Counted from the stretch's first letter, positions 9,400-18,381 are shown. The stretch is DNA of 64,000 bases from Yoonia sp. R2331 (GCF_041103235.1 NZ_JBGCUN010000002.1:186001-250000); one strand, 5' to 3'. The notes: a model not told the origin generated them from the sequence alone. Program-made: numbers and translations.

Positions 9400-10788
9400 T
9401 TAGTAGCGGTAGTGCTCTGGCTTGAACGGTCCGTCAACCGTTACGCCGATATAATCGGCCTGTTCTTTCTTCAGCTCAGTCAGCTTGACGCCAATGCGGC
9501 CAAGGTGCAGGCGCGCGACCTTTTCGTCCAAATGCTTGGGCAGGATGTAGACGCCCGGTTGATACTCATCGCCTTTCGTCCAAAGTTCGATCTGCGCCAG
9601 AACCTGGTTGGTGAAAGAGGCCGACATGACAAATGACGGATGGCCTGTCGCATTGCCAAGGTTCAACAGGCGGCCCTCAGACAGCAGGATCAACCGGTTG
9701 CCGGACGGCATCTCGATCATATCCACCTGTTCCTTGATGTTGGTCCACTTGTGGTTTTTCAGCGCGGCGACCTGAATCTCGTTGTCGAAATGGCCGATGT
9801 TACCGACGATCGCCATATCCTTCATCTCGCGCATATGCTCGATACGGATGACGTCCTTGTTGCCAGTGGTTGTGATGAAGACATCAGCACTGTCCAACAC
9901 GTCTTCCAGCACGACAACTTCAAATCCGTCCATAGCTGCCTGAAGCGCACAAATCGGATCAACTTCGGTGACCTTGACACGGGCCCCCGCGCCGGCAAGC
10001 GACGCGGCAGAGCCTTTGCCCACATCGCCATAACCGCAGACCACAGCGACCTTACCGGCCATCATCGTGTCGGTAGCCCGGCGAATACCGTCGACCAACG
10101 ATTCCTTGCAGCCGTATTTGTTGTCGAACTTCGACTTTGTGACACTGTCATTAACGTTGATCGCAGGGAACGGCAGCTGACCGTTTTTGTGCAGATCGTA
10201 AAGGCGGTGCACGCCCGTCGTCGTCTCTTCGGACACGCCCTGAATGTCGGCTTTGGTCTTTGTGAACCAGCCGGGGGTCTCTGCCATCCGCTTTTGGATT
10301 TGCTTTTTGATCACTTCCTCTTCTTCCGAGGTCGGGACCGCCAGCACGTCCTCACCCCCTTCCATGCGTGCGCCTAGAAGCACATAAAGCGTCGCGTCGC
10401 CACCATCATCAAGGATCATGTTCGCGCCTTCCGGGAACATGAAGGACTTGTCCAAATAGTCCCAATGCTCTTCCAGACTTTGACCCTTAACCGCAAATAC
10501 CGGAACACCTGCTTCTGCGATGGCAGCGGCAGCGTGATCTTGGGTTGAAAAAATGTTGCAAGACGCCCAGCGCACGTCAGCGCCCAGTTCGACCAAAGTC
10601 TCAATCAGAACGGCCGTCTGGATGGTCATGTGCAATGACCCGACAATCCGCGCACCTTTCAGCGGCTTGCTATTGCCATACTCTTCGCGACAGGCCATCA
10701 GGCCCGGCATTTCCGTTTCTGCGATATCAAGTTCCTTGCGGCCAAAAGCCGCAAGTTCGATGTCCTTTACAACGTAGTCTTTGGCCAT
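9400..10788 (-). CDS. ahcY: Adenosylhomocysteinase
   Basis: 462 residues from the ATG at 10788 ([12 protein letters not shown]); the frame to 10851 is an upstream extension. Contains the NAD-binding [10 protein letters not shown] motif, the substrate-side [11 protein letters not shown] and [18 protein letters not shown], and the C-terminal KPEHYRY. It hydrolyses S-adenosylhomocysteine to adenosine and homocysteine, keeping methylation reactions running. In Rhodobacter capsulatus ahcY sits near the reg locus, as it does here. I looked for an SAH riboswitch in the 129-base leader and did not recognise one. Confidence 0.97.
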   Translation of the reverse strand: MAKDYVVKDIELAAFGRKELDIAETEMPGLMACREEYGNSKPLKGARIVGSLHMTIQTAVLIETLVELGADVRWASCNIFSTQDHAAAAIAEAGVPVFAVKGQSLEEHWDYLDKSFMFPEGANMILDDGGDATLYVLLGARMEGGEDVLAVPTSEEEEVIKKQIQKRMAETPGWFTKTKADIQGVSEETTTGVHRLYDLHKNGQLPFPAINVNDSVTKSKFDNKYGCKESLVDGIRRATDTMMAGKVAVVCGYGDVGKGSAASLAGAGARVKVTEVDPICALQAAMDGFEVVVLEDVLDSADVFITTTGNKDVIRIEHMREMKDMAIVGNIGHFDNEIQVAALKNHKWTNIKEQVDMIEMPSGNRLILLSEGRLLNLGNATGHPSFVMSASFTNQVLAQIELWTKGDEYQPGVYILPKHLDEKVARLHLGRIGVKLTELKKEQADYIGVTVDGPFKPEHYRY

Positions 10789-10917
10789 TTTCGGTGTCCT
10801 GAATCCAATTGGTTTGTGCTTGCGCATACAAAAGAACCGCCCAACGGACAAGAAACCTTTTGTCGCTGTTAAGTTCGCGGTAAGAGCAGCGCGCAGCGCA
10901 TTGGCGGAACCATTGGA

Positions 10918-11682
10918 ATGAGTGACTTTCTAAGGCGGATCTATCCGGAGTTCGACGCAGGCGGCTATCACCACGCCAATGGCCGGGTCGCTTTTTTCAC
11001 GCGACTGGCATCGATCCTACCAAAAGAGGCGCATGTCCTCGATTTTGGCGCCGGGCGCGGCCGGTTTAGCTATGGCGAAAGTGAAGGCGCGCGTGTGCAT
11101 ACCGACCTGACCGGCCGCGTGGCGCGTTTCGCAGCTTTTGATGTCGATCCCGTCGTGCTCGAAAACCCCGATACTGAAGACCGACACCACGCCAAAGTTG
11201 GCGCGCCGTTGCCGTTTCAAGACAACAGCTTTGACATCATCTTTTCATGGATGGTCTTCGAACATATTGCTGATCCTGCATTCTACGCCGCAGAATTAGA
11301 CCGCATCTTGCGACCGGGCGGTTGGATTTGCGCAGGCACGCCCAACAAATGGGGTTTGACCGGGATCATCACCCGCGCAGTTCCCAACAAGATGCATGTC
11401 GGCGTGCTTCGCAAACTCGCACCACAGCGCAAAGAAGAAGACGTCTTTCCAACGACGTATCGTCTGAATACACGCCAAACAATCCGCCGCTTCTTCGCGC
11501 CCGAAGACTATCAGGATTGCAGCTATTTCATGACGACTGGCGCGGCCTATCATGGCAACAAGATGCTGCTCGCGCGGCTGTGGATGTTCTACAATTGGTT
11601 GATGCCACCCAGCTTGCGGCCCCAGTTTCACATCTTTCTGCGCAAGAAACGGGCCAATCAGCCGTCCGCTGAAAAAACCTGA
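10918..11682 (+). CDS. Class I SAM-dependent methyltransferase
   Basis: 254 residues. Rossmann motif I is [12 protein letters not shown], followed by an acidic AAFDVDP, the motif [20 protein letters not shown] and post-motif [13 protein letters not shown], which define a Methyltransf_11-type domain over about 40-145. The C-terminal third is basic and hydrophobic ([21 protein letters not shown], split). Substrate unknown. It diverges from ahcY, which removes the product of such reactions. The 3' end overlaps the convergent small exported protein gene by 25 bases. Confidence 0.8.
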   Translation: MSDFLRRIYPEFDAGGYHHANGRVAFFTRLASILPKEAHVLDFGAGRGRFSYGESEGARVHTDLTGRVARFAAFDVDPVVLENPDTEDRHHAKVGAPLPFQDNSFDIIFSWMVFEHIADPAFYAAELDRILRPGGWICAGTPNKWGLTGIITRAVPNKMHVGVLRKLAPQRKEEDVFPTTYRLNTRQTIRRFFAPEDYQDCSYFMTTGAAYHGNKMLLARLWMFYNWLMPPSLRPQFHIFLRKKRANQPSAEKT

Positions 11683-11963
11683 GATATATCGTCCTGCTGC
11701 CAATGCGTGCCCGCGGCCATGATACAAGACAGGCCGGTTGGAAAGCTTTGGATGATGGTCCAACTGGAACCATCCCGGGACATAAACACCTCAAACAGGC
11801 GCGCCTCACCTTGCAGGCCGCGGCCAACAAGTCGTTCTGAATACCCTTCGCCCAATTTTTGAACGATGACTTCGCGGGTTAGACAGGTCTGTTGCGCCTG
11901 CACAACGGTTGTCGTGGCGATAATCGTGGCGGCTGCTGCCGCAAGTACGTGACGTCGGGCCAT
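11658..11963 (-). CDS. Small exported protein of unknown function
   Basis: 101 residues from the ATG at 11963, which has GGGAG 8 bases upstream; an ATG at 11978 is the alternative. A clear signal peptide (RRHVLAAAAATIIATTTVVQAQQ, broken at the AQA cleavage site) is followed by about 75 residues with two cysteines and a SRDGSSWTII stretch. Probably periplasmic. I recognise no named family with certainty. It converges on the methyltransferase gene and diverges from the HD hydrolase gene. Confidence 0.72.
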   Translation of the reverse strand: MARRHVLAAAAATIIATTTVVQAQQTCLTREVIVQKLGEGYSERLVGRGLQGEARLFEVFMSRDGSSWTIIQSFPTGLSCIMAAGTHWQQDDISQVFSADG

Positions 11964-12100
11964 TTTCGAGGCTCCCATTTCGGGCGCAGTTTTCCGCGCG
12001 AGACAAATTCGCCTCCCTGTGCGTTTACCATGGAACAAAAAGGCAAAAAGTTTGCTAACGCCCCTTTGACCCTGCGATCCATCCACGGCACTAAGTGCAA

Positions 12101-12694
12101 ATGGCAAAGCAAACTCGTGCATGGCAACGGATGTTATCGGGCCGTCGGCTGGACCTTCTGGACCCGACCCCGGTGGACATCGAAATCGAAGATATCGCCC
12201 ATGGGTTGGCCTTTGTGGCACGTTGGAATGGGCAGACCAAAGGTGATTTTGCCTATTCGGTTGCCGAACATTCGCTTCTGGTGGAGCAGATCTTTCGCTC
12301 GCAGAACCCAAAGGCCCCTATCAAATGGCAATTGGCCGCGTTGCTGCACGATGCGCCGGAATATGTCATCGGCGATATGATCAGCCCCGTGAAGGCCGCG
12401 GTTGGCCCAAGTTACGGCCAGCTTGATGATCGGCTGACCGCTGCCGTTCATCTCCGGTTCGGACTGCCTGCGCAGATCCCGGTGACCGTTAAAAAGCAGA
12501 TCAAGCGCGCCGACAAATTGTCTGCGTGGCTGGAAGCAATCCAGATCGCAGGTTTCACACGCGCCGAAGCGGATAGGTTCTTTGGCAAGCAAGACCCAAC
12601 GCTTGCACAATCGCTGGATATTCGCTTGCGACCCCCCGTCGAGGTACGCCAGGATTTCACTGCGCGCTGCCAAAGCCTGATGGCAGACCTATGA
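12101..12694 (+). CDS. HD-domain phosphohydrolase (YfbR-like)
   Basis: 197 residues from the ATG at 12101; a GTG at 12095 is also possible. The metal-binding pattern is visible as VAEHSLLVEQ, LLHDAPEYVIGD and a later RADKLSAWLEA, matching the HD/YfbR nucleotidase-like group. The first 20 residues (TRAWQRMLSGRRLDLLDP) are usual for this group in alphaproteobacteria. It probably dephosphorylates a small nucleotide, but the substrate cannot be read from sequence. The GNAT remnant starts within its last codons. Confidence 0.82.
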   Translation: MAKQTRAWQRMLSGRRLDLLDPTPVDIEIEDIAHGLAFVARWNGQTKGDFAYSVAEHSLLVEQIFRSQNPKAPIKWQLAALLHDAPEYVIGDMISPVKAAVGPSYGQLDDRLTAAVHLRFGLPAQIPVTVKKQIKRADKLSAWLEAIQIAGFTRAEADRFFGKQDPTLAQSLDIRLRPPVEVRQDFTARCQSLMADL

Positions 12695-12915
12695 TTATTC
12701 GTCCGGCCACCACTGACGATGCCGTGGCCATGACAACACTGACAAACGAAATCATTTTGGCTGGTGAAACCACTGCGCACCAAACGCCTTATGATGCGCA
12801 ATGGATGGCACACGCCTGGACCGCATCCTTAAGCGCATCGATCTTTAGCCATTACCACATGCCAACGTTGCGCAGCTGTGCAAGCTTGCGCTCGGCCTCG
12901 ATCTGCTGCGCCTGA
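12691..12915 (+). pseudogene. Truncated GNAT acetyltransferase remnant
   Basis: The ATG overlaps the HD gene end (ATGA). Residues 1 to about 40 (MIIRPATTDDAVAMTTL, then ETTAHQTPYDAQWM) match the N-terminus of phosphinothricin-acetyltransferase-type GNAT proteins. After that the reading frame loses family character and stops at 12915, giving 74 residues where about 160 are expected. The lost part includes the acetyl-CoA loop. The 3' portion is overlapped by the oppositely oriented 54-codon gene, so a deletion or replacement probably removed the rest. Confidence 0.7.
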
Positions 12916-13016
12916 CGCCGGTTGATTGGGCGGCGATGGGTTGTCCAATATGTTGGTGCCGCCCAATTGTCCTGACGGGCCGCCGTTTGAAACGATGAAG
13001 CAAAAATTGATAGCAT
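12852..13016 (-). CDS. 54-residue protein divergent from a LysR regulator
   Basis: An ATG at 13016, preceded at a good distance by AAAGGAAC, opens a 54-codon frame ending in TAA. The product begins MLSIFASSFQTAARQDNW, is rich in Arg, Gln and Ala, and ends INRRQAQQIEAERKL then AQLRNVGMW. A helical, basic small protein is suggested, with a faint resemblance to DUF1127-type proteins (Arg-rich helix, terminal hydrophobic G-M/L-W/L), which are also often paired with LysR regulators. I do not assign a function. The 97-base gap to the LysR gene probably carries both promoters. Confidence 0.6.
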   Translation of the reverse strand: MLSIFASSFQTAARQDNWAAPTYWTTHRRPINRRQAQQIEAERKLAQLRNVGMW

Positions 13017-13113
13017 GGTCTGTTCCTTTCATCAGTCGATGACCAACAGATAAGGGGTTTACAGATACAGTGCGACTCAGGAAGAATACCTATATGATAG
13101 TTGAGCTTTCATA

Positions 13114-13983
13114 ATGGATTGGCGCTCTGTCCCCTCCCTTCCGGCATTGCGCGCGGTCGAGGCCGCGGGCCGTACCGGGTCATTGTCAAAAGCAGCGGCT
13201 GAATTGAACGTCACACATGCGGCCATTGCTCAGCACCTTCGCACAGTCGAAGATTTCATGGGTTGTCCACTGCTGACGCGGCAAGGACGCGGCATGGCTC
13301 TAACCCCTCAGGGACAACAGCTGTTGCCTGCTCTGACTACAGGATTTGCCCAAGTTATCGCGGGGGTGCGCGATGTTATGGCAGAGGCTGCAGACGCGCC
13401 GCTTTCCATCTCTGTCACGCCCAGCTTTGCGGAAAACTGGCTGATGCCGCGTATGGGGGCGTTCTGGTCGGCGCATCCTGACATCACCGTCTCGGTCACA
13501 CCCTCAACCGGATTAAGTGACCTGCGGCGTGACGGGTTCGATCTGGCAGTGCGTTATGGCAAAGGCGACTGGCCGGGCCTTTCGTCAGAGTTTCTGGTGT
13601 CTGCCGACTACGTCGTGGTCGCTAGCCCTGATCTGTTGCGGGGCCGAACGGCCACATCCCTTGCAGATCTCTCTGACCTTCCTTGGCTGTTTGAATCGAT
13701 GCACCGCGAAACCTATGTCTGGGCGATGTCAGAAGGGCTCGACCCGGCATGTTGTCAAACAAAAGAAGTCGCGACGCTCAGCATGGTGCTTGCCGCCGCA
13801 CGCGCAGGCGCGGGTGTTGCCATTGCGTCAAAGGCGCTGGTGTCAGGTGACATTGCCAACGGCACACTGACCGCGGTCCTCGAAGTACCGCAATCAGGAT
13901 TGGGCTATTTTATCGTTAGACGACCCGGTGTGGTGTCACCGCGACTGAAAATCTTTGCCGATTGGCTGAAATCGGCCGCTTAA
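13114..13983 (+). CDS. LysR-type transcriptional regulator (GcvA-like)
   Basis: 289 residues. N-terminal winged helix (about 8-66) with the signature ALRAVEAAGRTGSLSKAA and THAAIAQHLRTVE. The effector-binding domain (about 95-287) contains SVTPSFAENWLMPRM, typical of GcvA-like regulators. It most likely controls the divergent 54-residue gene and itself. In Rhodobacter capsulatus a LysR regulator, HvrB, lies in this neighbourhood and activates ahcY; orthology here is only a positional guess. An imperfect inverted repeat ATGATAG-N5-CTTTCAT sits just before the start codon. The stop overlaps the regA stop by 4 bases. Confidence 0.88.
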   Translation: MDWRSVPSLPALRAVEAAGRTGSLSKAAAELNVTHAAIAQHLRTVEDFMGCPLLTRQGRGMALTPQGQQLLPALTTGFAQVIAGVRDVMAEAADAPLSISVTPSFAENWLMPRMGAFWSAHPDITVSVTPSTGLSDLRRDGFDLAVRYGKGDWPGLSSEFLVSADYVVVASPDLLRGRTATSLADLSDLPWLFESMHRETYVWAMSEGLDPACCQTKEVATLSMVLAAARAGAGVAIASKALVSGDIANGTLTAVLEVPQSGLGYFIVRRPGVVSPRLKIFADWLKSAA

Positions 13984-14531
13984 CGCGGGCTACGTTTTGC
14001 CAGAATCCGCTGTAGCGTCCGCCGATGCATGTTCAGCCGCCGCGCCGTTTCGCTGACGTTGCGGTCGCACAGTTCATAGACCCGCTGAATATGTTCCCAG
14101 CGCACCCGATCCGCGCTCATCGGGTTTTCCGGCGGTGGCGGAAGTTCGTCAGTGCGCGCAAGCAACGCATTGGTGACATCCCGCGCATCCGCTGGTTTCG
14201 CCAGATAATCTGTCGCACCGATTTTGACCGCCGCAACAGCCGTTGCAATAGCGCCATAACCAGTCAAGACTACGATCCGGCTCTCAGGCCTGCGCTCGCG
14301 CAGAACCTCAACCACGTCCAGCCCGTTTCCGTCTTCCAGCCGCAAATCGACCACCGCATAGGCCGGTGGCCGCGCGGTTGCGATGGCCTTTCCAGCAGCG
14401 ACAGTTTCTGCAGTTTCGACTGCAAAGCCGCGCTTTTCCATAGCCTTGCCCAGCCGCTTGACGAAGGCTTCGTCATCATCGACCAGCAGCAAAGAGCCGT
14501 CAGGACCCAGATCCAGCGCTTCGTTGTCCAT
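13980..14531 (-). CDS. regA: Redox response regulator RegA/PrrA/ActR
   Basis: 183 residues from the ATG at 14531 (MDNEALDLGPDG), chosen because AAAGGC lies upstream; an ATG seven codons earlier has no clear ribosome site. Receiver domain with acidic LLVDDDEAF and acceptor Asp62 in AVVDLRLEDGNG, the proline-rich linker ELPPPPENP, and a Fis-type helix-turn-helix (NVSETARRLNMHRRTLQRIL) at the C-terminus. RegA controls photosynthesis, respiration, CO2 and nitrogen genes in response to redox state. It is next to senC and divergent regB, the standard locus. Confidence 0.95.
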   Translation of the reverse strand: MDNEALDLGPDGSLLLVDDDEAFVKRLGKAMEKRGFAVETAETVAAGKAIATARPPAYAVVDLRLEDGNGLDVVEVLRERRPESRIVVLTGYGAIATAVAAVKIGATDYLAKPADARDVTNALLARTDELPPPPENPMSADRVRWEHIQRVYELCDRNVSETARRLNMHRRTLQRILAKRSPR

Positions 14532-14589
14532 TCTGATTGCCTTTTGTTCCATGAACCAGATTTAGTGTGACCTCTCCCATGGTCAAATC

Positions 14590-15189
14590 TCAGCTTTGCG
14601 CGACATGGCAGGCGACACGATCTGCCAAGGCTTCAGGCCCATCTTCGCGTCGGAAGAAATCGACAAAGCCGTCTTCAGGTGTCACAAAATAAGTAAAGAC
14701 AGAGTGGTTCATCAGGTAATAATCTGGATCGTCGTCTGCCTGAGAATAGACCACGCGGTATGCGCCTGCCGCAGCCTTAATCTGCTCGTCTGAACCTGTC
14801 AGGCCGATCATCTCTGGATGAAAGTTCTGGATGTAGTCGCCAACCACCTGCGGCGTATCACGCGCAGGATCGATACTGATGAATACTGGCGTCGCGTCGA
14901 TGCCTTGTTCCGCCAGTATGTCTACGGCGGCTGCGTTGCGGGCATTGTCAATCGGGCAGACATCGGGGCAAAAAGTGTAGCCAAAATAGATCAGCGTAGG
15001 CTCAGTGATGACGTCAGCGTCGGTCAACGTGGCACCACTGCCATCGACCAACGTGAACGGCCCGCCAAAGTCGCCACCGGCAACAACACCGCCGCCACAG
15101 CCTGCCGGGGTCCGCTGGGTCAGGACATAGGTCGTCCCCAAAACCCCAAGGACCGCGACACTGGCCGCCACTGAAATCATCCTGATCAT
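14590..15189 (-). CDS. senC: SCO1/SenC/PrrC copper chaperone
   Basis: 199 residues from the ATG at 15189, 7 bases after AAAGGA. N-terminal membrane anchor (about 2-22), then a thioredoxin-like SCO domain with the copper-binding CPDVC pair and a later conserved His in MNHSVFTYF. It helps load the CuA site of cytochrome c oxidase and, in Rhodobacter, influences RegB signalling. The gene lies between regA and regB, 58 bases before regA on the same strand, so the two are likely cotranscribed. Confidence 0.94.
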   Translation of the reverse strand: MIRMISVAASVAVLGVLGTTYVLTQRTPAGCGGGVVAGGDFGGPFTLVDGSGATLTDADVITEPTLIYFGYTFCPDVCPIDNARNAAAVDILAEQGIDATPVFISIDPARDTPQVVGDYIQNFHPEMIGLTGSDEQIKAAAGAYRVVYSQADDDPDYYLMNHSVFTYFVTPEDGFVDFFRREDGPEALADRVACHVAQS

Positions 15190-15241
15190 TCGAATTCCTT
15201 TCAATTCGTCGCATTGATCCTAGATTGTGCGACCCTTAACA

Positions 15242-16672
15242 ATGGCACAGCTTGCCGCAGCCCCAAGGCCCCCAATGCCCACGGAAATACATGACGTCCT
15301 GCAAGAGCGCGAGCGCAGCAACTGGGTGCGATTGCGCACACTTGTGTTACTGCGCTGGTTCGCGATCACCGGTCAAATCATCGCGATATTCGTAGCCGTT
15401 CGTTTCTACGGCCTCCGGATCGAGGTTCCGGCTGCCGCACTGACAATCATAGCGTCGGTTTTAGCGAACCTGTTTTTCAGCTTTCTCTACCCTGAGAACA
15501 AGCGCCTGTCGGAAAGAGAGGCATCGTTCATACTCAGCTTCGATGTCGTGCAGCTGGGCGTGCTGCTTTATTTGACTGGCGGCCTGTCCAACCCCTTTGC
15601 GCTGTTGCTCTTGGCCCCGGTCACTATCGCAGCAACCGTGTTGCACCTGTCCAGCACGGTGGTCTTGGGCATACTGGCGATCACTATCACCACATTACTC
15701 TATCGCACCAACATCCCGATTGAGCGCGCCACTGGCGAGATTTTGATGCTGCCTGATTTGTTTCAGTTCGGGTTCTGGGTGGCGCTGGTCATAGGGGTAA
15801 TCTTTTTGGCGATCTATGCCCGACAGGTCACCAACGAAATGCACACAATGGGCGAGGCTTTGCTTGCAACGCAGCTGGCATTGGCGCGCGAACAAAAGCT
15901 GACGGACCTTGGTGGCGTCGTCGCTGCCGCCGCGCATGAATTGGGCACGCCGCTTGCAACAATCAAACTTGTCAGCAGCGAGTTGATAGAAGAACTCGAA
16001 AAGCAACCGGAGCTGTTAGAGGATGCAGCCCTGATCCGGGAGCAAGCGGAACGCTGTCGCGACATCCTGCACTCCATGGGCCGCGCAGGCAAAGACGATC
16101 TGCACCTGCGCACAGCACCTTTGGAAACCGTCGTGCGCGAAGCCGCTGAGCCACATTTGGAGCGCGGCAAACAGGTCGTATTCTATATCGGTACCGATGA
16201 TGACAGCGACGATTTGCAGCCCACAATCACCCGGCGACCCGAAATCATTCACGGACTACGGAACCTGATGCAGAACGCGGTCGATTTTTCGGACAGCCGT
16301 GTCGAGATTGAAGCGACCTGGACGGACGAAAGGGTGACTGTTCGCATCTCCGACGACGGTCACGGTTTTCCTCAGTCTGTGATTGGTCGCATTGGCGATC
16401 CTTTCGTCCGGCGGCGGCGCGGCGGTCTCGATGGTGCGCGACGCCCGGGCTATGAAGGCATGGGGCTGGGACTTTTTATTGCCAAAACCTTGCTGGAACG
16501 GTCGGGCGCAAAACTCACCTTTGCTAATGGGCGTCGTCACGGACACGCCGGCTGGGCTGGGCAGGCAACGGGTGGCGCCGTGGTGACGGTTTCGTGGGAT
16601 CGCATCTTGCTGGATCGGACTGCGCAAACGGGCAAAGGCGCCCTTGGCCAGAACCAGCCCATCGTAAGCTAA
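15242..16672 (+). CDS. regB: Redox sensor histidine kinase RegB/PrrB
   Basis: 476 residues from the ATG at 15242; a GTG at 15227 is an alternative. Six membrane segments (about 35-195), with the quinone-site motif GGLSNPFALLLLAPV. The H-box AAHELGTPLATIKL has the phosphoacceptor at about His232. The redox-active cysteine of the family is present at about Cys272 in AERCRDILHSMGRAGKDD. The HATPase motifs NLMQNAVDFS, DDGHGFP and GLGLFIAKTLL follow. The sensor monitors the quinone pool and cysteine oxidation and phosphorylates RegA. It diverges from senC with only about 50 bases between starts. Confidence 0.95.
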   Translation: MAQLAAAPRPPMPTEIHDVLQERERSNWVRLRTLVLLRWFAITGQIIAIFVAVRFYGLRIEVPAAALTIIASVLANLFFSFLYPENKRLSEREASFILSFDVVQLGVLLYLTGGLSNPFALLLLAPVTIAATVLHLSSTVVLGILAITITTLLYRTNIPIERATGEILMLPDLFQFGFWVALVIGVIFLAIYARQVTNEMHTMGEALLATQLALAREQKLTDLGGVVAAAAHELGTPLATIKLVSSELIEELEKQPELLEDAALIREQAERCRDILHSMGRAGKDDLHLRTAPLETVVREAAEPHLERGKQVVFYIGTDDDSDDLQPTITRRPEIIHGLRNLMQNAVDFSDSRVEIEATWTDERVTVRISDDGHGFPQSVIGRIGDPFVRRRRGGLDGARRPGYEGMGLGLFIAKTLLERSGAKLTFANGRRHGHAGWAGQATGGAVVTVSWDRILLDRTAQTGKGALGQNQPIVS

Positions 16673-16678
16673 CCTCCT

Positions 16679-16693
16679 TTAACCAGCCATTAA
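16679..16693. promoter_or_regulatory. CtrA-type binding box (TTAA-N7-TTAA)
   Basis: TTAACCAGCCATTAA starts 6 bases after the regB stop, about 46 bases before the start of the DivL-like gene. It matches the full CtrA consensus TTAA-N7-TTAA, with the first half as TTAAC. A further TTAACC at 16699 lies 5 bases beyond the second half. No other such pair was noticed in the promoter regions I read. The neighbouring gene is a candidate CtrA-pathway member, which adds weight. Confidence 0.6.
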
Positions 16694-16739
16694 GCAATTT
16701 AACCCATCCTCAACCTGTATTGCGTTGGGATTCACCTTG

Positions 16740-18341
16740 ATGGACATCATCTGGCCTTCGATTCTACCGGTCACTGTCGCTTCAGTTCTTTCTGCAGCGA
16801 TCATTTATATGGCCTTGACCCGGCTCTGGCCGGCTTCTCGGGCGACTTTGACGCTTGCAGATCGTCCGCCCTCGCAACCGGTTTTTCTGTTTGATGGCAC
16901 AGAGTTGGTTGATGCAACACCGGGCGGTGCACAGTTGATATCGGACCGACCAAATGGTCTTTCGGAACGGGATGCACTGATCCGCCTGCTGGATCGCGAT
17001 TTTCCCGAACTCGCCGCAGAGCTTGAGGCACTTGGCCCCGGACAAACCCAAACTCTGACACCGTTGAATGGAACCCCTTTGATGCTGACGCTGACTTGTC
17101 ATGACGGGCTCAAGCGGATCATCCTGGGTGCGCAGGACGGCAATGATGTTGATCTGCACTATGCCGCGCTCGCCCGAACCGCCTTTGGCGAAGAGCTTGC
17201 GATGCTGCGCGACCTGACCAACGCGGCCCCACAATTGATCTGGCGTGAAGACGCTGATGGTCGTTTGATCTGGGCCAATGGTGCGTTTCTGACTTACTCT
17301 GACCGCGCCGCAGAAAACGCTGAGATGGCCGATCAGGTCTGGCCCGGCGGAAAGCTGTTCCAAGACCTTAACACTTTCCCGCGCGAGGATGGCAAACCAA
17401 GCGTGCGCCGGGCCTCTGTTCAACTGCGCGGTGAAAATTCCGAACATTGGTTCGATGTTACCACGATGCCGCTGATGGGCGGAACCGTCCACTTTGCGGT
17501 TGATGTGAACGCGGTTGTCCGGGCAGAGAATACAAAGCGCGAGTTTCAGCAAACGCTGAGCAAGACTTTTGCACAATTGGCGACGGGACTTGCGATTTTT
17601 GATGACCAACGCAAGCTGTCGATGTTCAACCCGGCGCTCTTGGATATGACTGGGCTGCCCTTTGAATTTCTAAGTGCCCGTCCAACCATCGAAATGCTGT
17701 TGAACCGTATGCGCGACATGCGTCGCCTGCCAGAACCAAAGGACTACACCAGTTGGCGGGAACAATTCACCCGGCTAGAGGCTGAGGCACAAGAAGGGAC
17801 CTATTGCGAAAACTGGGACCTGCCGGACGGCCAGACATTCCGTGTCACCGGCAAACCGCACCCTGATGGCGCATTGGCCTTCCTGTTCGAGGATATCAGT
17901 GCAGAGGTTTCCTTGACCCGCCAATTCAGAACAGAGCTTGAGACCGCTCAGGCGGTGATCGATTCACTGCCCGACGCGATTGCCGTCTTTTCCAACGCCA
18001 ATACGCTTGTCACCGCAAATGATGCCTATCGCGCACTGTGGGAATCTGAAGACGATGACGTCGTGCACAGTCAAAGCCTGCGCGATGCCATGCAGTCTTG
18101 GCGCGACGCCAGCTTGCCGTCACCCTTGTGGCCCCGGCTTGAAGATTTCGCTTCCACCAATGGCCGTCGAGAGCCGTTTTCAGATCGGGTTACCCTTTTA
18201 GATGGGCGCCATGCCGAATGCCATGCCCAACCCTTGGCCGGGCGCATGACAATGGTGCGCTTCCAGATCGCAAAACCGAAAGAGCCGGTTCTGGCCCCAA
18301 TGACCACACGTGCTCACGCTGCAAAGCTGGCCAAACGCTGA
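16740..18341 (+). CDS. DivL-like PAS-domain protein lacking a kinase domain
   Basis: 533 residues from the ATG at 16740; a TTG at 16725 is in frame. One N-terminal membrane segment (about 5-24), then several PAS-like units: about 155-260 (LTNAAPQLIWREDADGRL), about 270-375 (LATGLAIFDDQRKLSMFNP) and about 405-500 (VIDSLPDAIAVFSN). The end, TTRAHAAKLAKR, arrives with no H-box or ATPase domain. Position upstream of tsaE and the PAS array fit DivL, which in Caulobacter modulates CckA. As I recall, Rhodobacter capsulatus DivL is likewise a PAS protein acting on CtrA and gene transfer. Assignment by context and architecture; a different PAS protein is possible. Confidence 0.68.
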   Translation: MDIIWPSILPVTVASVLSAAIIYMALTRLWPASRATLTLADRPPSQPVFLFDGTELVDATPGGAQLISDRPNGLSERDALIRLLDRDFPELAAELEALGPGQTQTLTPLNGTPLMLTLTCHDGLKRIILGAQDGNDVDLHYAALARTAFGEELAMLRDLTNAAPQLIWREDADGRLIWANGAFLTYSDRAAENAEMADQVWPGGKLFQDLNTFPREDGKPSVRRASVQLRGENSEHWFDVTTMPLMGGTVHFAVDVNAVVRAENTKREFQQTLSKTFAQLATGLAIFDDQRKLSMFNPALLDMTGLPFEFLSARPTIEMLLNRMRDMRRLPEPKDYTSWREQFTRLEAEAQEGTYCENWDLPDGQTFRVTGKPHPDGALAFLFEDISAEVSLTRQFRTELETAQAVIDSLPDAIAVFSNANTLVTANDAYRALWESEDDDVVHSQSLRDAMQSWRDASLPSPLWPRLEDFASTNGRREPFSDRVTLLDGRHAECHAQPLAGRMTMVRFQIAKPKEPVLAPMTTRAHAAKLAKR

Positions 18342-18381
18342 TTGCACTTGCAGCGAACGGCGTGCTGCATAATCTGCACCC

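Noticed and set aside
10789-10917. SAH riboswitch before ahcY
   Set aside because: No recognisable conserved core or pairing pattern in the 129-base leader. A weak TTGTCC-N17-TATGCG promoter-like match was seen but is too poor to list.
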